A DNA stretch of 64,000 nucleotides, taken from the NCBI GenBank assembly GCA_938084905.1, contig CALKEQ010000008.1, forward strand, positions 1 to 64,000, read 5' to 3'. The translations under genes were made by a program, and so were the position numbers. Below, in pieces: positions 62,418 through 64,000 of this stretch. The stretch comes from an uncultured bacterium. Its GTDB lineage: Bacteria; Desulfobacterota; Syntrophorhabdia; Syntrophorhabdales; JANXAF01. The notes beneath the pieces are model-generated. The model was not told the DNA's origin. It saw nothing but the letters and a program-made list of their open reading frames with translations, and ran no database searches. How positions within the stretch are numbered: the first letter of the stretch is position 1; each line of letters begins with the position of its first letter.

Positions 62418-62882
62418 ATGAAGCTTCCAACCCAAATAAGGTACGGAACCAGGGCCTTATTTTACATTGCCTTTCAAAAGGGAGGGGAATACACCCAAAC
62501 AAAGGAGATTTCCCAAAAAGAGGACATCCCTGCCAGATTCCTTGAGCAGATATTCCAGAAACTAAAAAAAGCGGGACTCGTGGGAAGTACGAGAGGTCCA
62601 GCAGGAGGTTACTACCTTTTGAGAAGACCTGAGGAGATATCAGTCGGAGATATTGTGCGGGCTATACTTGGAGCAGATTTGCAGCTTGTTCCCTGTACTG
62701 AAAGAAGGTCAAAAGGTCCGTGCAAAAGAAGGGATACATGTGTGGCATCTCAAATATGGGCCACCGCTTCTAAGATGGTTATGGACTATTTTAACTCAAT
62801 CACCCTCAAGGACATGTGTGATAAAGCGAAAAAACTAGGTTTTGAAAGAGAAATAGAAAAGAGGCTCATCTACCACATCTAG
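62418..62882 (+). CDS. Rrf2-family transcriptional regulator
   Basis: MKLPTQIRYGTRALFYIA; IPARFLEQIFQKLKKAGLVGSTRGPAGGYYL. Confidence 0.92.
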   Translation: MKLPTQIRYGTRALFYIAFQKGGEYTQTKEISQKEDIPARFLEQIFQKLKKAGLVGSTRGPAGGYYLLRRPEEISVGDIVRAILGADLQLVPCTERRSKGPCKRRDTCVASQIWATASKMVMDYFNSITLKDMCDKAKKLGFEREIEKRLIYHI

Positions 62883-62901
62883 AGCCTCTTTCTTTTCCCC
62901 T

Positions 62902-63669
62902 TTAAAGGACAAAATTTTCCAATATTAACCTTAGGGCCCTTTCTTTCCCCTGCAAAAATTCTTTTAGATAGAATCCTGGGATCCAGCCAGAATTTTTCAA
63001 GATATCCGAAACCACAAGGAAAGCGATCCCATCAACTCCCAAAAAGTTACATACCGCATAAAACGAGGCAACTTCCATGTCCACAACATGAGCCCCTTTT
63101 GATCTGAATTGCTCGATTTTCCCTTTGGTCTCTCTGTAAAGGCCATCTGTGGTCCAGACAAGGCAGGAAGATATCCCCTCTCTTTCAATCAATGGCTTCA
63201 AATTTTCAAACCAGGTCGAAGACACGACTTCTTCTTTTACTCCGTAATGGCGGGAGGTCCCTTCGTCGCAGATGGCTCCTTTTGCAATAACTATGTCTCC
63301 TATTGAAATCCATTCCACGAGAGAGCCGCAGAAGCCAAAGATTAGGATTTCTTTCGTGCCAAATTGGACAACCTCTTCTGTAAGCTGGGCTAGACACGGT
63401 CCTGAAGGAAAGGATCTAACAAAAATAGTTTCCCTTCCATGGATCTCGTATATTTTCCTATACGGGTACCAGTTCGGGTTTAGAGTTGCCCCACTTTTTT
63501 CCTTTAGAAATTCGAGAGATTTCTTGTCAAACGTTATTATTGCCCTTTTTTTTAAAAGAAGCTCCTCTGGGGGTTTTAAAGTTAACGCTCCAACAAGATC
63601 TCTCGGATTGAAAACAGGCTTTTCCAGATCATCTGAGCTTTTCTGAGAATATTTTTCTGAGCTTTTCAT
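62902..63669 (-). CDS. Nucleoside phosphorylase (uridine phosphorylase-like)
   Basis: FGFCGSLVEWISIGDIVIAKGAICDEGTSRHYG; VDMEVASFYAV. Confidence 0.85.
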   Translation of the reverse strand: MKSSEKYSQKSSDDLEKPVFNPRDLVGALTLKPPEELLLKKRAIITFDKKSLEFLKEKSGATLNPNWYPYRKIYEIHGRETIFVRSFPSGPCLAQLTEEVVQFGTKEILIFGFCGSLVEWISIGDIVIAKGAICDEGTSRHYGVKEEVVSSTWFENLKPLIEREGISSCLVWTTDGLYRETKGKIEQFRSKGAHVVDMEVASFYAVCNFLGVDGIAFLVVSDILKNSGWIPGFYLKEFLQGKERALRLILENFVL

Positions 63670-64000
63670 ATGTTGAGCGGATGTGTTCGGATATGACTTT
63701 AGTTTCCGCTATAACTGGCATAAAATTTGTGTCTCCGAACCATCTTGGTACGACATGCACATGGATGTGGTCCTCAAGACCAGCCCCTGCAGCCCTCCCT
63801 ATATTTAAACCGATATTCAGTCCGTCTGCCCCAAAATTCTCTCTAAAGATGGAGCTGAGCATCTTTACAAGTCTCATCATATCAAGAATCTCTGAATCTT
63901 CTAATTCTTCTATTGAGCCTACGTGTCTTTTTGGAGCAACCATTACATGTCCGCTTGAGTAGGGATAGCGGTTCATTATAACGAAGGCTTTCTCAAGCTT
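63629..64000 (-). CDS. HIT family protein, N-terminus beyond window edge
   Basis: KLEKAFVIMNRYPYSSGHVMVAPKRHVGS; HIHVHVVPRW; frame open to position 64000. Confidence 0.88.
   Translation of the reverse strand, partial: KLEKAFVIMNRYPYSSGHVMVAPKRHVGSIEELEDSEILDMMRLVKMLSSIFRENFGADGLNIGLNIGRAAGAGLEDHIHVHVVPRWFGDTNFMPVIAETKVISEHIRSTYEKLRKIFSEKLR

Overview
The window is a compact bacterial chromosome segment: short gaps, many overlapping ORFs, and frequent AGG/AGA (Arg) and ATA (Ile) codons, which suggests but does not prove a thermophilic-type genome. The taxon is not determined; gene content is compatible with a Deltaproteobacteria-like anaerobe. About 0-17 kb is a surface-polysaccharide/O-antigen cluster: three PglC/WcaJ-like sugar transferases (the first apparently decayed), three DegT/WbpE-like aminotransferases, a wbpA/wbpBD-fusion/wbpE/wbpI-like UDP-ManNAc3NAcA pathway, glycosyltransferases and a CapD/WbpM-like dehydratase. 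It also holds a RAYT (REP-associated tyrosine transposase) with matching palindromic repeats. About 17-19 kb has tRNA(CAU), a zinc-ribbon coiled-coil gene, rnhA and rnpB. The rest is mostly housekeeping: dapL, tldD, rsmA, tsaD, mreBCD-mrdA-rodA, ilvBNC, psd-pssA, an S1-domain protein, ruvCAB, bioB, smpB-ssrA, an NtrY-like kinase, pgeF, rluD, selA and fdhD. I did not find a clear large new system such as a defence island, CRISPR array, prophage or BGC. The items most worth a second look are: the RAYT/REP set, with one REP apparently acting as a terminator; the rnhA frame running about 73 nt into rnpB; a radical-SAM-like protein with an incomplete Cys motif; several promoters whose -10 box predicts leaderless or ultra-short-leader mRNAs (ruvC, smpB, the radical-SAM-like gene, S1, fdhD, rrf2); an FNR/CRP-type class II site; an operator-like palindrome inside an Rrf2 promoter; and a structured intergenic region at 59390-59517. 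All calls come from reading the sequence; no homology search or folding program was run.
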